Positions 6,096 to 8,349 of a DNA stretch of 8,349 nucleotides are shown here, piece after piece (within the stretch, counting starts at the first letter, position 1; every line of letters starts with the position of its first letter). The DNA lies in assembly GCA_018065025.1 (NCBI GenBank), contig JAGHUB010000255.1, positions 1 to 8,349 of the forward strand, written 5' to 3'. The notes under the pieces were generated by a model. It saw nothing but the letters and a program-made list of their open reading frames with translations. It was not told the origin of the DNA and made no database searches. The stretch is from Candidatus Equihabitans merdae. GTDB lineage: Bacteria > Bacillota > Clostridia > Lachnospirales > Lachnospiraceae. Both the position numbers and the translations under genes were made by a program.

Positions 6096-7541
6096 TTAGA
6101 AACCAATGAGCCAATCGTAAAGCTCCTGATATTTCAATGCTGACTGCTTCCAAGAGAAGTCTGCTTTCATACCACGCTCAACGATCTTGTTCCATTCACG
6201 CTTCTTGTCATAGAAGACGCTTTCAGCATAACGAACCACATCCATCATCTCATGAGCATTGTAGTTGCTGAAGCTGAAGCCTGTACCTGTATGTTCATAT
6301 TCGTTGTAAGGCTCTACAGTGTCCTTCAGGCCGCCTGTTTCGCGAACGATGGGTACGCAGCCATATCGCAGAGAGATAAGCTGTGAAAGACCGCAGGGCT
6401 CAAACTGTGAAGGCATCAGGAAAGCATCACAAGCTGCATAGATCTTATGAGACAGAGCCTCGTTGTAATAAAGCTGAGCAGATACCTTGTCCGGATACTT
6501 CTCGGCGAAGTAACGGAACATATCTTCATACTGCTGTGAACCGGTACCAAGAACGATAAACTGAACAGCATCCTGGCACATTTCATCCATAACGTGAGCG
6601 ATCAGATCGAAGCCCTTCTGATCTGTCAGACGTGAAACGATACCGATGGTCATAACCTTGGAATCAACGGGAAGACCAAGCTCTTTCTGAAGAGCCATCT
6701 TGACCTTCTTCTTGTCACGACGGAAAGTATCCACTGTGAAGCAGGTAGAAAGGTTTTCATCATCAGCCGGATTGAAGGAATCATAGTCGATACCATTGAC
6801 GATACCACGCAGATCATTGGATCTGGCACGCATCAGGCCATCCAGACCTTCACCATAGTAAGGTGTCTTGATTTCTTCGGCATAGGTAGAAGAAACAGTT
6901 GTCAGGGCATTGGCATAAACCAGACCGCCCTTGAGCATGTTGCCGTCACCCTTGTACTCCAGCTTGTCCGGTGTGAAATAGTAATCCGGCAGACCTGCGA
7001 TAGACTGAACAGTCTTCAGATCCCAGATACCCTGGAACTTCAGATTGTGGATAGTCATAACAGACTTGATGCCCCAGTAGAATTCATTATCCTGGAAGAT
7101 AGAATTCAGATAGACCGGTACCAGACCTGTCTGCCAGTCATGGCAATGGATAAGGTCAGGACGGAAATCAACGTTGGGCAGAATAGCTAAAACGGCCTTG
7201 CTGAAGAACATGAAACGGCCCAAATCCTGGGGAATGCCTTCATAGGGCTTGTCGCCTGTGAAATAATCCTGGTTATCAATAAAATAGAATGTGACGCCTT
7301 CATACTGACAAGTCAGAACGCCGACATAGTTGCTGCGATAATTGAAATCCATGTAGAAAGAAGTAACAAATTCCATCTGATCTTTCCACTTCTGGGGAAT
7401 GCAGCTGTAATAAGGCATAACGACACGGCAGTCGTAGTAGCGCTTGTCCAGATTCTTGGGCAGTGAACCGACAACGTCAGCCAATCCGCCAGTCTTTAAG
7501 AAAGGCAGACTCTCAGAAGCTGCAAATAAAATGTTTTTCAT
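6096..7541 (-). CDS. glgA: Glycogen synthase (ADP-glucose type, GT5)
   Basis: A 481-residue cytosolic glycosyltransferase that adds glucose from ADP-glucose to the non-reducing ends of alpha-1,4-glucan. The fold is two Rossmann domains (GT-B). Motifs seen are KTGGLADV (Lys16 binds the sugar nucleotide), HCHDWQTG (132-139), VNGID (248-252), SRLTDQKG (303-310, with Arg304 and Lys309 for phosphate binding), EPCGLSQ (Glu381) and PIVRETGGL (397-405). Length matches the family (about 475-490). ATG at 7541 is preceded by AAAGGA, which overlaps the last recN codons; the two genes are 7 bp apart. No glgB, glgC, glgD or glgP is present in the window, so its pathway partners lie elsewhere. Confidence 0.96.
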   Translation of the reverse strand: MKNILFAASESLPFLKTGGLADVVGSLPKNLDKRYYDCRVVMPYYSCIPQKWKDQMEFVTSFYMDFNYRSNYVGVLTCQYEGVTFYFIDNQDYFTGDKPYEGIPQDLGRFMFFSKAVLAILPNVDFRPDLIHCHDWQTGLVPVYLNSIFQDNEFYWGIKSVMTIHNLKFQGIWDLKTVQSIAGLPDYYFTPDKLEYKGDGNMLKGGLVYANALTTVSSTYAEEIKTPYYGEGLDGLMRARSNDLRGIVNGIDYDSFNPADDENLSTCFTVDTFRRDKKKVKMALQKELGLPVDSKVMTIGIVSRLTDQKGFDLIAHVMDEMCQDAVQFIVLGTGSQQYEDMFRYFAEKYPDKVSAQLYYNEALSHKIYAACDAFLMPSQFEPCGLSQLISLRYGCVPIVRETGGLKDTVEPYNEYEHTGTGFSFSNYNAHEMMDVVRYAESVFYDKKREWNKIVERGMKADFSWKQSALKYQELYDWLIGF

Positions 7542-7548
7542 AATAATA

Positions 7549-8349
7549 CTATCCTTTCTTTTTCTGCATCGCCAGTTGGTTCATATTTGACGCGGCCTGA
7601 TATGTGATGTCATTGATCTCCGCACCGCCAAGAAGTCGGGCCAATTCCTCAACAGCCTCTTCCTGGGACAAAGCTTCGATCTTGGTCTCAGCAATATCAG
7701 CCGAAATTTCCTTCATAATACGATAATGGTTATCACCCATAGCCGCGATCTGCGGTAAATGAGTAATGCAAAATGTTTGATGTTTTTCCGAGACCAGCTG
7801 CAGCTTTTCAGCAACCTTCTGGGCTGTTCTGCCGCTGATACCGGTATCTATTTCGTCGAAGATCAGGGTTTCTACATGATCTCGATCGGCGAACATGGTA
7901 CGAATGCCCAGCATGATTCTGGACAATTCACCGCCGGATGCTACTGTCTTCAAAGGAAGAATGGGCTCACCGGGGTTGGTAGCTATCATGTATTCTACAT
8001 CATCTCGACCATTGGCAGTATAATCATTTTTCACTGAAAAATCCAGTCTGAAATCTGCCCGGGCGAAATTGAGATCCATGAAATGAGCAGCTGCCTCGCT
8101 TTCGAAGGAACGAGCGCACTCTTTTCTCTTGGCTGTCAGAACCAAAGTAGCTTCTTCCAGTTCTGTCTTGGCCGCTTCAAATGCCTGCTCTGCTTGAGCC
8201 TGGCGTTCTTCAAAGGCTGCCAGTTCTTCGAACTCATTTTGCTTATCAGACAGAGCATCCAGTACAGCTTCAATAGTCCGTCCGTACTTGGCTTTCAGTC
8301 GATTGATGGTATTAAGGCGATCTTCTGTCTCCTTAAATACTTGGGGATC
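7549..8349 (-). CDS. recN: DNA repair protein RecN, C-terminal part (5' end outside the window)
   Basis: RecN is an SMC-like ATPase that works with RecA in double-strand break repair. The frame is open to the right edge, giving 266 residues, about half of the usual length near 555. The visible part begins at DPQVFKETEDRL, just past the tip of the coiled coil. It then runs through the returning coiled coil with INRLKAKYG, the ABC signature ASGGELSR, Walker B LIFDEIDTGISG, and the switch region CITHLPQIA. Walker A is in the missing N-terminal half. The stop is TAG (7549-7551), within the glgA ribosome binding region. Reading through would add only 11 residues before TGA, so this TAG looks like a true stop. 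The TTG at 8145 is not the start, because RecN sequence continues upstream. Confidence 0.95.
   Translation of the reverse strand, partial: DPQVFKETEDRLNTINRLKAKYGRTIEAVLDALSDKQNEFEELAAFEERQAQAEQAFEAAKTELEEATLVLTAKRKECARSFESEAAAHFMDLNFARADFRLDFSVKNDYTANGRDDVEYMIATNPGEPILPLKTVASGGELSRIMLGIRTMFADRDHVETLIFDEIDTGISGRTAQKVAEKLQLVSEKHQTFCITHLPQIAAMGDNHYRIMKEISADIAETKIEALSQEEAVEELARLLGGAEINDITYQAASNMNQLAMQKKKG

Noticed and set aside
8143..8145. TTG as the start of a short recN
   Set aside because: The frame stays open to 8349 and the upstream translation matches RecN coiled-coil sequence (INRLKAKYG), so the true start is outside the window.
1..8349. Mobile elements, CRISPR arrays, tRNA/rRNA genes or a novel defence system
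   Set aside because: No transposase, repeat-spacer array, RNA gene or clustered unknown genes were found; apart from the Xer-type recombinase, every coding frame belongs to a common housekeeping family.

Overview
This window is a co-oriented block of housekeeping genes, all read from the minus strand, from a low-to-moderate-GC Firmicute. A Clostridia/Lachnospiraceae-type organism is the best inference. Support comes from RNase Y (rny), a Bacillus/Clostridium-type SOS box (CGAAC-N4-GTTCG), strong GGAGG-type ribosome binding sites, sigma-A promoters with 16-17 bp spacers, and the style of the GAPDH and XerD proteins. The family-level assignment is from memory of protein style, not from a search.

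In transcription order (right to left): recN (5' end outside the window) and glgA (glycogen synthase) sit 7 bp apart, so they are probably cotranscribed. They end at a strong palindromic terminator near 6050. Next is recA, with its own sigma-A promoter and a perfect SOS box just after the predicted transcription start, followed 15 bp later by recX. Ribonuclease Y (rny) follows with its own near-consensus promoter and ends at a hairpin terminator near 2620. A gene-free stretch of about 295 bp (2346-2640) then holds that terminator, a dif-like inverted repeat, a second copy of the same half-site, another dyad and a promoter. That promoter serves a tyrosine recombinase (XerD-like) translationally coupled to a PHP-domain phosphatase (HisK/HisJ family). 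Last comes gap (GAPDH), with its own promoter overlapped by a 9-bp inverted repeat; it runs off the left edge.

Functionally the block mixes DNA repair and recombination (recN, recA, recX, xer), RNA turnover (rny) and central carbon metabolism (glgA, gap). No mobile element, CRISPR array, tRNA, rRNA or defence system is visible, and I do not see a new multi-gene system. The points worth a second look are: an in-frame amber codon in gap between the catalytic Cys and His; the dif-like sequence upstream of the Xer gene; the dyad over the gap promoter; and a corrected GTG start for rny.

Both window ends cut through genes. Unusual residues cluster in the leftmost 66 bases, so sequence quality at that edge must be considered before reading biology into the amber codon.
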